Shown here in pieces: positions 43,969-51,259 of a stretch of 64,000 nt of DNA. The first letter of the stretch is position 1; each line of letters starts with the position of its first letter. Position numbers and translations under genes: made by a program. The DNA comes from Salinilacihabitans rarus. Its GTDB lineage: Archaea; Halobacteriota; Halobacteria; Halobacteriales; Natrialbaceae. The DNA lies in NCBI RefSeq assembly GCF_024296665.1, contig NZ_CP100762.1:3472001-3536000 (forward strand), in the 5' to 3' direction. The notes beneath the pieces are model-generated. The model had not been told where the DNA came from. It saw only the letters and a program-made list of their open reading frames with translations, and searched no databases.

Positions 43969-44783
43969 GCGCCGTCACCCCCGTTCGCGTCGCCCGCGTC
44001 GTCGGCGCCGCGGTCGCCGTCTGCCGCGTCGTCCCGCCACTTCTCGGCCGCCTCCCGGTAGCGGCGCGCGAACTCGTCGTCGTCGGCCGCCGCGAGCGCG
44101 GCCGCGGCCTCGGCGACGTCCGCGGCCCCCTCGAACGTCCGCTGTACGTCCGCGTACACGCGCGGGGTGCCGTCGGTCACGACCTCGACCAGTTCTCGGA
44201 GCTCCTCGTAGACCGGCGTCTCGAACCCCTCCGGGACGGGGTCGGCCGCGAGCGCGAACGCGAGGACGGCCGCGTGGGCCGCCGCCTGCACCGACTCCAT
44301 CGCCTCGTCGTGTTCGGCCGCGGTCGTCTCGACGAGGTCGTTGCCCCGCGCTTCGAGGTCGGCGAGGAGGGCGTCGGTCACCGGTCCCGCGCGGTCGCGG
44401 ACGACCGCGATCGACCCCGGGGCGCGCTCGGGCGCGAACAGGGGGTGGAGGCTGACCCGCTCGCGGTCGGGCGCGCGCTCGGCCATCGCCGACAGCGGCG
44501 GTGCCATAGCCCCCGAGACGTCGACGAGCGCGCGCTCGGCCCGGTCGGCGTGTGCCTCGATCGCTCGCTCGACGGCCCCCATCGGCACCGCGAGGCAGAC
44601 GGCGTCGTAGCGGCCCTCGCCGTCGCCCGCGAGCGAGTCGACGTCCCCGCCGACGGCCCCGCCGACGGCCTCGGCGGCGGCCGCCGCGGCGTCGGGGTCG
44701 ACGTCGGCGAACGTGACCGAGGCGTCGACCGCGCGCCCGAACCACGTCCCCATCGACCCCGCGCCGACGATCAGTACGTCCAT
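43965..44783 (-). CDS. tyrA: Prephenate dehydrogenase
   Basis: Tyrosine biosynthesis from the shikimate pathway. The 272-residue protein begins with a Rossmann NAD(P)-binding motif (LIVGAGSMGTWFG), then VCLAVPMGAVERAI, LVDVSGAMAPP and SLHPLFAPERAP, which match the archaeal TyrA type. An acidic low-complexity C-terminal tail is present. aroA and aroC lie 8-13 kb away on the other strand, so aromatic amino acid genes are clustered loosely around the inserted transposon. Confidence 0.85.
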   Translation of the reverse strand: MDVLIVGAGSMGTWFGRAVDASVTFADVDPDAAAAAAEAVGGAVGGDVDSLAGDGEGRYDAVCLAVPMGAVERAIEAHADRAERALVDVSGAMAPPLSAMAERAPDRERVSLHPLFAPERAPGSIAVVRDRAGPVTDALLADLEARGNDLVETTAAEHDEAMESVQAAAHAAVLAFALAADPVPEGFETPVYEELRELVEVVTDGTPRVYADVQRTFEGAADVAEAAAALAAADDDEFARRYREAAEKWRDDAADGDRGADDAGDANGGDGA

Positions 44784-44900
44784 CGGGCCACCGTACCCGC
44801 CGGCGTCGCAAAAGCCGTTCGATCCGGCGGGTTTCGCGGTCGGCGAGGGAGCGCCCGACCCCCGGCCGACTACTTACCGCCGCGGCCCTAACGACGACAC

Positions 44901-45947
44901 ATGAGAGTCGGCATCGTCGGCGCCGGCGCGGCCGCGGCGGCCGCGACGGTCGCCCTCTCGACGGAACGCCCCGACGCCGAGGTGACGGTCCTCGAGAAGT
45001 CCGGCGGCGTCGGCGGCCGGGCCGCGACCCGGCGCCGCGACGGCGTCGTCTACGACTACGGCGCGAACTACGTGAAGTCGGACGATCCGCGGGTCGTCGA
45101 CCTGCTCACGGACGCCCTCGGGACCGACGGCCTCGTCGACGTCGCCGAACCGGTCTGGACGTTCGACCGGGACGGGACCGTCGCCGAGGGCCGGGACGAC
45201 GACGCGCACAAGTGGACCTGCCGGGAGGGGCTGACGCAGGTCGCGAAGCGACTGTTCGCCCGGACCGACGCGACGATCCGTCGGGAGACGCGCGTCGAGA
45301 CGGTCCGGCGAGGGGGAAGCGACGAGGACGACGCGTGGACCCTCGTCGACGCCGACGGGCGCGAGCGGGGGCCGTTCGACGCCGTCCTGCTGACCCCGCC
45401 GGCACCCCAGACGGCGACCCTCCTGGGCGACGCGGAGTGGGCCGACGACCGCCGCGCGGAACTCGCCGACGCGGCCGCCCTCGTCCCGTACCGGACGGTC
45501 TGGACCGGCGTCCTCCACTACCCGTTCGAACTCGACCGCCCCTACTACGCGCTCGTCGACGTCGACAGGACCCACGAGGTCGGCTGGATCGCCCGCGAGG
45601 AGTGCAAGCCCGGCCACGTCCCGGACGGCGAGTCGCTGCTCGTCGTTCAGGCGAGCCACGAGTGGTCCGTCGCGCGCTACGACGAGCCACCCGCGGAGAA
45701 CCTCGCGGAACTCGCCGGCCACGCGGCCGCCCTCCTCGGCGACGACCGCCTCCGCGACCCCGACTGGACGGACCACCAGGGGTGGCGCTACGCGCTCCCG
45801 GAGGCCGGCGTCGACGACGGGCCGATCGACCGCGCGGCGTCGGCGGGGCTGTACGTCGCGGGCGACTGGGTCGCCGGCGAAGGGCGGGTCCACGCCGCGC
45901 TCCGGAACGGGCTCGACGTCGGCGACCGGATCGCACGCGAGCGGTGA
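44901..45947 (+). CDS. FAD-dependent amine oxidase/renalase-like oxidoreductase
   Basis: A 348-residue flavoprotein with an N-terminal dinucleotide-binding motif (VGIVGAGAAAAAATVAL), the following VLEKSGGVGGRAATRR signature typical of renalase/amine oxidase-like enzymes, and a C-terminal FAD contact (GLYVAGDWVAGEGRVHAAL). Substrate unknown. ATG at 44901 is preceded by a TATA-like CTACTTAC about 30 nt upstream. Divergent from tyrA. Confidence 0.88.
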   Translation: MRVGIVGAGAAAAAATVALSTERPDAEVTVLEKSGGVGGRAATRRRDGVVYDYGANYVKSDDPRVVDLLTDALGTDGLVDVAEPVWTFDRDGTVAEGRDDDAHKWTCREGLTQVAKRLFARTDATIRRETRVETVRRGGSDEDDAWTLVDADGRERGPFDAVLLTPPAPQTATLLGDAEWADDRRAELADAAALVPYRTVWTGVLHYPFELDRPYYALVDVDRTHEVGWIAREECKPGHVPDGESLLVVQASHEWSVARYDEPPAENLAELAGHAAALLGDDRLRDPDWTDHQGWRYALPEAGVDDGPIDRAASAGLYVAGDWVAGEGRVHAALRNGLDVGDRIARER

Positions 45948-45958
45948 GGTCGCCGTCG

Positions 45959-46201
45959 TTACTCGTCGAGTTCGTCCAGCCGGCGTTCGATCCGGGCGGT
46001 CGTCTCGTTCAGCCGCTCGACCGCCTCGACGAGCCGCCACAGCAGGTAGAGCGCGAGCACCGCGACGAGCGGGACGAGCAGCATTCCGAACCCGGTCTCC
46101 GGGAACACGATCAGGAGCAGGGCCGAGACCGCGACGGACAGCACGATGGCCGCGACGGTCGAACCGTCGTCGGCGATCGGCGGGCTGGAGTCGGTCGCCA
46201 T
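45959..46201 (-). CDS. Small two-span membrane protein
   Basis: An 80-residue protein with two hydrophobic segments (VAAIVLSVAVSALLLIVF and MLLVPLVAVLALYLLWRLV) and a short C-terminal helix rich in charged residues (ERLNETTARIERRLDE). Convergent with the FAD oxidoreductase gene. No function known. Confidence 0.65.
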   Translation of the reverse strand: MATDSSPPIADDGSTVAAIVLSVAVSALLLIVFPETGFGMLLVPLVAVLALYLLWRLVEAVERLNETTARIERRLDELDE

Positions 46202-46256
46202 CGGCCGACGTGAACGGCCCCGATCACGTAAGCGTTGCTGAACGTTCGTCGCGTCC

Positions 46257-47438
46257 TCACCGCTCGACTGGCTCGATCGAGACGGGGTAGTCGGTGAGGT
46301 TCTCGTAGCCGTCCTCGGTGACGACGACGAGGTCCTCGATCCGTACCCCGCCGACGTCGGGGTCGTAGAGTCCGGGCTCGATCGTGATCGCGTGGCCGGG
46401 TTCGAGTTCCTCCCCGACCGGCGACACGCTCGGAGGCTCGTGGACTTCGAGGCCGACGCCGTGGCCCGTGCTGTGGATGAACCCCGTCTCCGCGTCGGGG
46501 TCGCTGCGCAGGGTGTCGTAGCCGGCGTCCTCGATCACGTCGCAGGCGGCGTCGTGGACGGCCGCGCCGGTGACCCCCGCCTCGACGGCTTCGAGGGCGG
46601 CCTCGAACGCCTCCCGCGTGACCTCGTAGCGCCGTTTCACCTCCTCGCCTGGCTCCCCGCGGACGAACGTCCGGGTCATGTCGCCGAAGTACTTCGTCTC
46701 CTTGTCCCGCGGGAAGATGTCGATCACGATCGGCGAGTTCGGTTCGAGCGGTCCGCTACCGCGGTCGTGGGGGTCGGCGGCGTCGGCCCCGCAGGCGACG
46801 ATGGTCTCGTCGAGCGCACAGCCGTGCCGGAGGAGTTCGATCTCTATCTCCGTTTTCACCCGCTCGCTCGTCAGCGGTTCGCCGTCGCGGACGAGGACGC
46901 CGTCCTCGACGTCCGCGCCCGCGATCAGCCCCTCGGCGACGGCCATCGCGGCCTCGTTGGCCGCCTGCGTCTCGCGGATCCACGCGACCTCCTCGTCGGT
47001 CTTGACCGCGCGCACGTCGGCGACGATTCCCTCCGGTTCGACGGTCACGGCGACCCCCTGCTCGCGGAGGCCGTCCGCGGTCCCCGTCGGGAACGTCCGC
47101 GGCACCGCGACCGAGTCGACGCCGTGGTCGTCGAGGAAGGCCGCGAGGCCGCGTGCCTTCGCCTCGTAGGGGCCGTACTCCTCGCGCAGTTCCTGGAAGT
47201 CGTACGCCGACGTCCGGGTCACGGTGTCGGCGTCGGCCTCCTTCGTCGCCCGGCCGTACTCGAGGCCCGACACCAGCAGGTGGACGCCGTCGTCGGTCAC
47301 CAGCGTCTGGTAGGGGTCGGGCGCCGAGAAGCCCGAGACGTACCGCTGGTCGGCGTCCGAGGCGTCGTCGTCGATGAGATAGCCGTCCAGTCCCTCCGCG
47401 TCGAGGAACTCGCGCAGGGGCGAGAGGTCGACGTCCAT
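46257..47438 (-). CDS. M24 family Xaa-Pro peptidase
   Basis: A 393-residue aminopeptidase P/prolidase-type enzyme. The N-terminal creatinase domain covers about residues 1-130. The dinuclear metal site is complete: Asp in VIDIFPRDK, Asp in YFGDMTRTF, His in HSTGHGVGLEVHEPP, and Glu in TIEPGLYDP and GVRIEDLVV. The ATG at 47438 begins MDVDLSPLREFL; an upstream start adds 14 non-conserved residues. Its likely TATA box (minus-strand TTATGTG) is where the transposon at 47468 inserted; the ATAA duplication preserves it. Confidence 0.92.
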   Translation of the reverse strand: MDVDLSPLREFLDAEGLDGYLIDDDASDADQRYVSGFSAPDPYQTLVTDDGVHLLVSGLEYGRATKEADADTVTRTSAYDFQELREEYGPYEAKARGLAAFLDDHGVDSVAVPRTFPTGTADGLREQGVAVTVEPEGIVADVRAVKTDEEVAWIRETQAANEAAMAVAEGLIAGADVEDGVLVRDGEPLTSERVKTEIEIELLRHGCALDETIVACGADAADPHDRGSGPLEPNSPIVIDIFPRDKETKYFGDMTRTFVRGEPGEEVKRRYEVTREAFEAALEAVEAGVTGAAVHDAACDVIEDAGYDTLRSDPDAETGFIHSTGHGVGLEVHEPPSVSPVGEELEPGHAITIEPGLYDPDVGGVRIEDLVVVTEDGYENLTDYPVSIEPVER

Positions 47439-47467
47439 GGCCGGCAGTGTGGCCGGGCGGCACATAA

Positions 47468-47500
47468 CAGTTGTTGGCAATGTGGGTGATGTTATTCAGT
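47468..47500 (+). repeat. Left terminal inverted repeat
   Basis: CAGTTGTTGGCAATGTG, seven variable bases, then TTATTCAGT. Preceded by ATAA. The reverse complement is found at 52243-52275. Confidence 0.85.
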
Positions 47501-47541
47501 TTGAGGGTGCCGCCGGGACGACCTCTTTCAGACGCTGAACT

Positions 47542-48140
47542 TCAGGTAAAATCCTTCCAAATTATCTCACTGAATTCTGATAATTCTCCCTCAGGAACTT
47601 CCCCGATTTCGAGTAAACCCGAGTCGTCAATCATGTTACTCAGGAATACGATGGCCTTCCAGTATTCCCCGTCCTCACTGAGGTCGTGATCGTCGTCTCG
47701 GTCGGCACCAATCGCGTTCGCCACCGTCCACATGTTGTACAGCAGCACCGCGTAGCCGAACAGGAACATTCGGTGTTCGATCTGACTCGATCCGGACTGT
47801 GGCAGAAACCGATTCTTGATCACTCGATATGAGGTCTCTACCCCCATCTGCCACGGAATTTCTCAGCCAGTACCTCCGCGCCGTTTCGCTCCTTGGTGGC
47901 GAATTCTCGCGGGTCGCGGTTGGTGTAGAACTGCGTCAGCGCGTCGGTCGGGTCGTCGAAGTCCTCTTTCTGGAGGCGTGACTTCTTCTCTTCCGGTAGC
48001 ACAAACATGTAGTCGCGTCCGTCCTTGACGTCGCCGACACCCCATCGGAAGTCATCCCACTCCTTGTCTTCTTCCAGCATCTCCGCTTGAGTGATGCCTC
48101 TGAATTGCCATCTTGAACCTTCATCTAGAAGTGGGACCAT
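47542..48140 (-). pseudogene. Transposase remnant, frameshifted and N-terminally truncated
   Basis: Two overlapping minus-strand frames form the C-terminal half of an IS4-like DDE transposase. The first ends KERNGAEVLAEKFRGRWG; the second continues GVETSYRVIKNRFLPQS, where a conserved catalytic Glu and the YR-x2-K signature would lie. One G is missing from the run near 47845. The N-terminal half with the first catalytic Asp residues is absent. The stop lies only 41 bp from the left terminal repeat, as in an IS end. Family is judged by motif only. Confidence 0.7.
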
Positions 48141-48173
48141 TCAATTACGTTGCACAATTATCGAGTAGCACAG

Positions 48174-48710
48174 ATGGATATCTCCGAGCGAAGTATACAC
48201 AAAGTAGAGTCTCACCTTCAGGCTCTCAGTGCAGAGTATGGTGATTTTGAGCGAATTGAGAAGACGTGGAACGTCTCATTATCAACGTACCGAGGCATCG
48301 TTGAACGGTTTGAGCAAGGGGGCTTTGGGGGTGCAGGTGTATGGATCACGAATGAACCAGGGGCGGTTTTACTGGTACGTAACGAAGGGGATGAAGGCTG
48401 GTCTGACCCTGGGGGGAAAGTAGAGGGTGGTGAATCCTTCGAAGAGGGCGCAAAACGAGAAGTCCGGGAAGAAACAGGTGTCCAGTGCCGACTGACGGGC
48501 CTTTGCGAGGTACATATCATAACGCACCGACCTGACAACACAGACGTGCCCCCTATCCACGCACCAATCGTGATCTTCCACGGGGAGTACGTGTCTGGAG
48601 ACCCACGGCCTCGTGAAGGCGAAATCGAAGAAGTTGGGTGGTTTCGAGAGCCGCCAGCGAATGTGCTATACGAGGAAGTGCGAACAAGACCGTACCCGGC
48701 TTGCGATTAA
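48174..48710 (+). CDS. NUDIX hydrolase
   Basis: A 178-residue protein. The Nudix box G-x5-E-x7-REVREETGV is complete at about residues 80-102, so a nucleoside-diphosphate-linked substrate is hydrolysed. The first 60 residues form a helical N-terminal region (ERSIHKVESHLQALSAEYG) seen in several haloarchaeal Nudix proteins. The ATG at 48174 is preferred over a TTG at 48150. It is transposon cargo, on the same strand as the HRAMP operon but separated by about 480 bp. A role in removing signalling nucleotides is possible but not shown. Confidence 0.88.
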   Translation: MDISERSIHKVESHLQALSAEYGDFERIEKTWNVSLSTYRGIVERFEQGGFGGAGVWITNEPGAVLLVRNEGDEGWSDPGGKVEGGESFEEGAKREVREETGVQCRLTGLCEVHIITHRPDNTDVPPIHAPIVIFHGEYVSGDPRPREGEIEEVGWFREPPANVLYEEVRTRPYPACD

Positions 48711-48892
48711 TTCAACAGTTGTTGACGTAGCTGGTTCGAACGAGCCAGCTATATCGTCTGCTGCATACGCGTCTTGTATCCATCACGGCGTATTCTGACT
48801 GGAAATAGAAACGACCGCCTTCTTCCTCGAATAAGAGTCTACGGTTAATACTGTAAGCTGATGTTTCGCCCAAGTCGTTACTTCGTAATCAG

Positions 48893-49117
48893 TCACCCCT
48901 CGTCACAGACAACGTTCCGTAGCTCTTCGAGGAGTTCTGGGTGATGTTCCGCGAGAACATCGACATCTGTCTCCAACTCTTCGATTCTGCTACGCACACG
49001 ATGGATTGCCTGGTATCGTTTTTCATCAGATACAGTAACCTCACCGGTAATTCTCTCACGGTCAGTCGTTGTCATAATGGCTCGGTATTTGCTCACGTAC
49101 CGTGATTCAGAGACCAT
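48893..49117 (-). CDS. Small coiled-coil protein, divergent from the HRAMP region
   Basis: A 74-residue protein. The start at 49117 is supported by a promoter box (TTGCTATGGTGC) exactly as far upstream as the matching box is from the first plus-strand frame (27 nt). The N-terminal part is basic (VSESRYVSKYRAI) and the rest is helical with heptads (VRSRIEELETDVDVLAEHH). It may be a regulator that binds the shared boxes, or an antitoxin-like protein; neither is proven. A shorter form could start at ATG 49075. Confidence 0.6.
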   Translation of the reverse strand: MVSESRYVSKYRAIMTTTDRERITGEVTVSDEKRYQAIHRVRSRIEELETDVDVLAEHHPELLEELRNVVCDEG

Positions 49118-49131
49118 CTACTTCTACGTTA

Positions 49132-49185
49132 GCACCATAGCAACCTGACTTTGCATCATAGCAAATAGTTTGCTATAATGCTAAG
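49132..49185. promoter_or_regulatory. Divergent promoter region with three TTTGCTAT-type boxes
   Basis: Minus-strand boxes read TTGCTATGGTGCTAA (49143 downward) and TTTGCTATGATGCAAA (49165 downward); the plus-strand box reads TTTGCTATAATGCTAA (49169-49184). The middle and plus boxes together make the perfect 19-bp palindrome ATAGCAAATAGTTTGCTAT (49158-49176). Outer boxes serve as TATA elements 27 nt from the starts at 49117 (minus) and 49196 (plus). The arrangement suggests one protein regulating both directions. Confidence 0.65.
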
Positions 49186-49195
49186 TTCTAAGTTG

Positions 49196-49294
49196 ATGGC
49201 CAATAGAGATGTGGCTGAGAAGCGCGGGATGGTTGAAAACGAGGCCGGTGTTGAAGGCACCGACCCCGCGCTTCGTGGAGCACACGAAGCATGA
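49196..49294 (+). CDS. 32-residue frame coupled to the next frame by ATGA
   Basis: A short frame beginning MANRDVAEKRGMVENEAG, charged and probably helical. Its TGA overlaps the ATG of the next frame (ATGA at 49291). It is the first ATG after the plus-strand promoter box at leaderless distance. Too short to classify; it may be a leader peptide, a small protein or a truncated remnant. Confidence 0.4.
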   Translation: MANRDVAEKRGMVENEAGVEGTDPALRGAHEA

Positions 49295-49579
49295 AGAACT
49301 CGACTCCAAAACCAGATGAAGGCATCGGGCTGAAGCTGTTAGACGAGATAGCGCAGATGGATATCCTGCTGCTGTCCGACGACAGTGAACCGCTCTATCG
49401 GGAACTGCTTGGAGCCAACGCGAAGACAAAACCGGAGGAGGTGGAACACCCCTGCGAGAAGATCACTGGTGAATACCGGGACGGTGGTGGGAACGAACGA
49501 CCTGATCCGCCAGCAGCACATGGGTGGCGGCGCATACGGCTCTCTCGACGCGCTGAAGAACGCACTCGGTACTCGCTGA
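49291..49579 (+). pseudogene. Frameshifted gene of unknown function upstream of the HRAMP operon
   Basis: The first frame encodes MKNSTPKPDEGIGLKLLDEI, then AQMDILLLSDDSEPLYREL and ends its sensible part near HPCEKIT. A second frame continues VNTGTVVGTNDLIRQQHMGG and GAYGSLDALKNALGTR to a stop at 49577. Removing one G near 49467 joins them into a protein of about 95 residues. The product is unrecognised. Either the gene is dead or the frameshift is programmed or a sequencing error. Confidence 0.45.
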
Positions 49580-49580
49580 C

Positions 49581-49590
49581 CCTTAAATGT
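49581..49590 (+). promoter_or_regulatory. Promoter of the HRAMP operon
   Basis: CCTTAAATGT, immediately after the preceding stop codon and 26-35 nt before the ATG at 49616. Good distance for a leaderless start. Confidence 0.55.
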
Positions 49591-49615
49591 GATAAGGTCT
49601 CGAAACCGGGTTACC

Positions 49616-50479
49616 ATGATTGAAGACATCGACCGGGACGTGTTCGTGCGAATCCGGACAGACCTGCTGGTGGTCGGTGACAGCATCATGACCGACAGAC
49701 ACCACGCCTCGAACGGCAACTACGAGGACGACGACCCGCAGAACCAGATTGGCGGTATCATCCCCGCCTTTCCGCTCTCGGGCTGGCTTCGCCATGGGAT
49801 GGAGCGCGTCGTTCACGAGTACGACGGCACCGCCTGCCATCCTGGAGAGGCCAACGCGAACTTCATGAAAGAAGAGGTCTACGACCGCGATCTCGCCGAC
49901 GGCTACCACGAGAAAGGCGCGTGCGTCGATGACCCCAAAGAAGACAACGGCTGCGTGGTCTTCGACCTCTTCGGCGGCTTCGGCAACCAGCCGGGAAAGG
50001 TGATGCGTCGCCCGATCAAGTTTAACCCCGTCCGCTCCAGCGTGGACTACACACGTGGGCAGGCCGAAGGCCACTACCGCCGGCTGAACCGGAACGTCGT
50101 CTCCCGCAACCGGGAGGACAACCGAGAACCGCTACGGAACGCCGCAGTAGACGCCGTCGCCAATCTGGACGGCTGCTGGCATCTCTCGTTCCGGGAGACG
50201 AAGCCCGAGTTCATCGGTCTGCTCGCGGAGGGGATCGACTTCCTCGATGAGCACAAGACGAACTTCATGCACCAGCTCGGTGGCGCGCGCAACTTCGGCG
50301 CAGGGATCGTCGATTGCCACCTCATCAATCCGCTGTACGAGGAACGCGAACTGAAGCGCGTCTTCGACCGCGGGAAGGGCAACACGAACAAGATGAACGA
50401 GAAAGACGACCAGTGGGCTGAAGAGTACCGCCCAGCGTTCGTGGAGGCGCTGGAAGAGCGTATCGAAGAGGGGTCGTAG
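49616..50479 (+). CDS. HRAMP system Cas7-like RAMP protein
   Basis: A 287-residue RAMP-superfamily protein resembling Cas7 backbone subunits (Csm3/Cmr4 group). The motifs appear in canonical order: IPAFPLSGWLRHGMERV at 49-65 (equivalent of the Cas7 serine/glycine/arginine motif), VVFDLFGGFGN at 114-124, and the glycine-rich LGGARNFGAGIVDC at 221-234. Cas7 proteins polymerise along a guide RNA. With the next two genes this matches the haloarchaeal HRAMP locus described from comparative genomics. Start ATG 49616 fits the promoter; a GTG at 49589 is less likely. No CRISPR array is nearby. Confidence 0.8.
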   Translation: MIEDIDRDVFVRIRTDLLVVGDSIMTDRHHASNGNYEDDDPQNQIGGIIPAFPLSGWLRHGMERVVHEYDGTACHPGEANANFMKEEVYDRDLADGYHEKGACVDDPKEDNGCVVFDLFGGFGNQPGKVMRRPIKFNPVRSSVDYTRGQAEGHYRRLNRNVVSRNREDNREPLRNAAVDAVANLDGCWHLSFRETKPEFIGLLAEGIDFLDEHKTNFMHQLGGARNFGAGIVDCHLINPLYEERELKRVFDRGKGNTNKMNEKDDQWAEEYRPAFVEALEERIEEGS

Positions 50480-51259
50480 ATGGGCGAGAGTGCTACCCTC
50501 AGCGACTTCCAGGGCGACGGCGGTCAGAACGTGATGGTCGCGGCCTACCGCCACGACGCTCACAAGCTCAACGGCGAGACGCACGACTACGCGCCGGACA
50601 CCTTCCACGGCGTCCCGGTGAACCAGACCGTCCCACACGGCGCGGACGGCGACGCGTCGGCGCTCTCGCGTCCCAACGGGAAGCCCGAACAGACTGTGGA
50701 CAACCACGAGACGCACTACCGGCTCTCGCTGCTGACGGGCGACTCTCACTACGACTCGGAGGAGTTCTCACGCCCCCATCTCTCTGAGGCCATCAGCGAT
50801 CTGCTGACGGGCACCGACCCCGAGGCGATGCATCGGGCGTGGCTCACGTCGGACGTAGCGAGCGGCTTCAACGAGAGCATCTACTACCCGTACACGAGCT
50901 TGAAGTACCACACGCTGCTCGTGGCGGCACTCTTGGACAACTACCGCGCCGGTCACGAGTTCGCCGATCTTCTTCTGGTCGTGGACGATGCCGAGGAGAT
51001 CGTGGCCCACCGGACGGTCTACGCGGGCGACCGCTTCGCGCTCCGAATCGACGAGGACGCCGACGGCCAGCCGTGGGCGCGCCTTGGAAGCCGCCCGTGG
51101 CGGTCGTGGGCGTCGGCGTGGAAGCGCCTCACCGCGCACCCGCTCGACGTCAATCACGACAAGCACGACATGGTTCTCGATGCGAACCTCCGGCGGATCT
51201 GGAGTTGGAGCACTGCACTCCAGTACATCGAGGATCTCGAAACCCGGAGGGAGAGCTAA
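50480..51259 (+). CDS. HRAMP system conserved protein of unknown fold
   Basis: A 259-residue protein whose ATG directly abuts the stop of the Cas7-like gene and whose stop overlaps the start of the next. It begins with a glycine/aspartate-rich LSDFQGDGGQNVMVAAYRHD, has several histidine-containing segments (DNHETHYRLSLLTGDSHYD) and ends in a tryptophan-rich helical region (RPWRSWASAWKRLTAHPLD). No glycine-rich RAMP loop is visible. It corresponds by position to the uncharacterised conserved protein reported in HRAMP loci. It could be a large-subunit substitute, a small subunit or a nuclease; sequence does not decide. Confidence 0.75.
   Translation: MGESATLSDFQGDGGQNVMVAAYRHDAHKLNGETHDYAPDTFHGVPVNQTVPHGADGDASALSRPNGKPEQTVDNHETHYRLSLLTGDSHYDSEEFSRPHLSEAISDLLTGTDPEAMHRAWLTSDVASGFNESIYYPYTSLKYHTLLVAALLDNYRAGHEFADLLLVVDDAEEIVAHRTVYAGDRFALRIDEDADGQPWARLGSRPWRSWASAWKRLTAHPLDVNHDKHDMVLDANLRRIWSWSTALQYIEDLETRRES

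Noticed and set aside
48716-48724. An extra copy of CAGTTGTTG, the first nine bases of the transposon end, after the NUDIX gene
   Set aside because: The match stops after nine bases and there is no TTATTCAGT block, so chance is more likely than a third terminal repeat.
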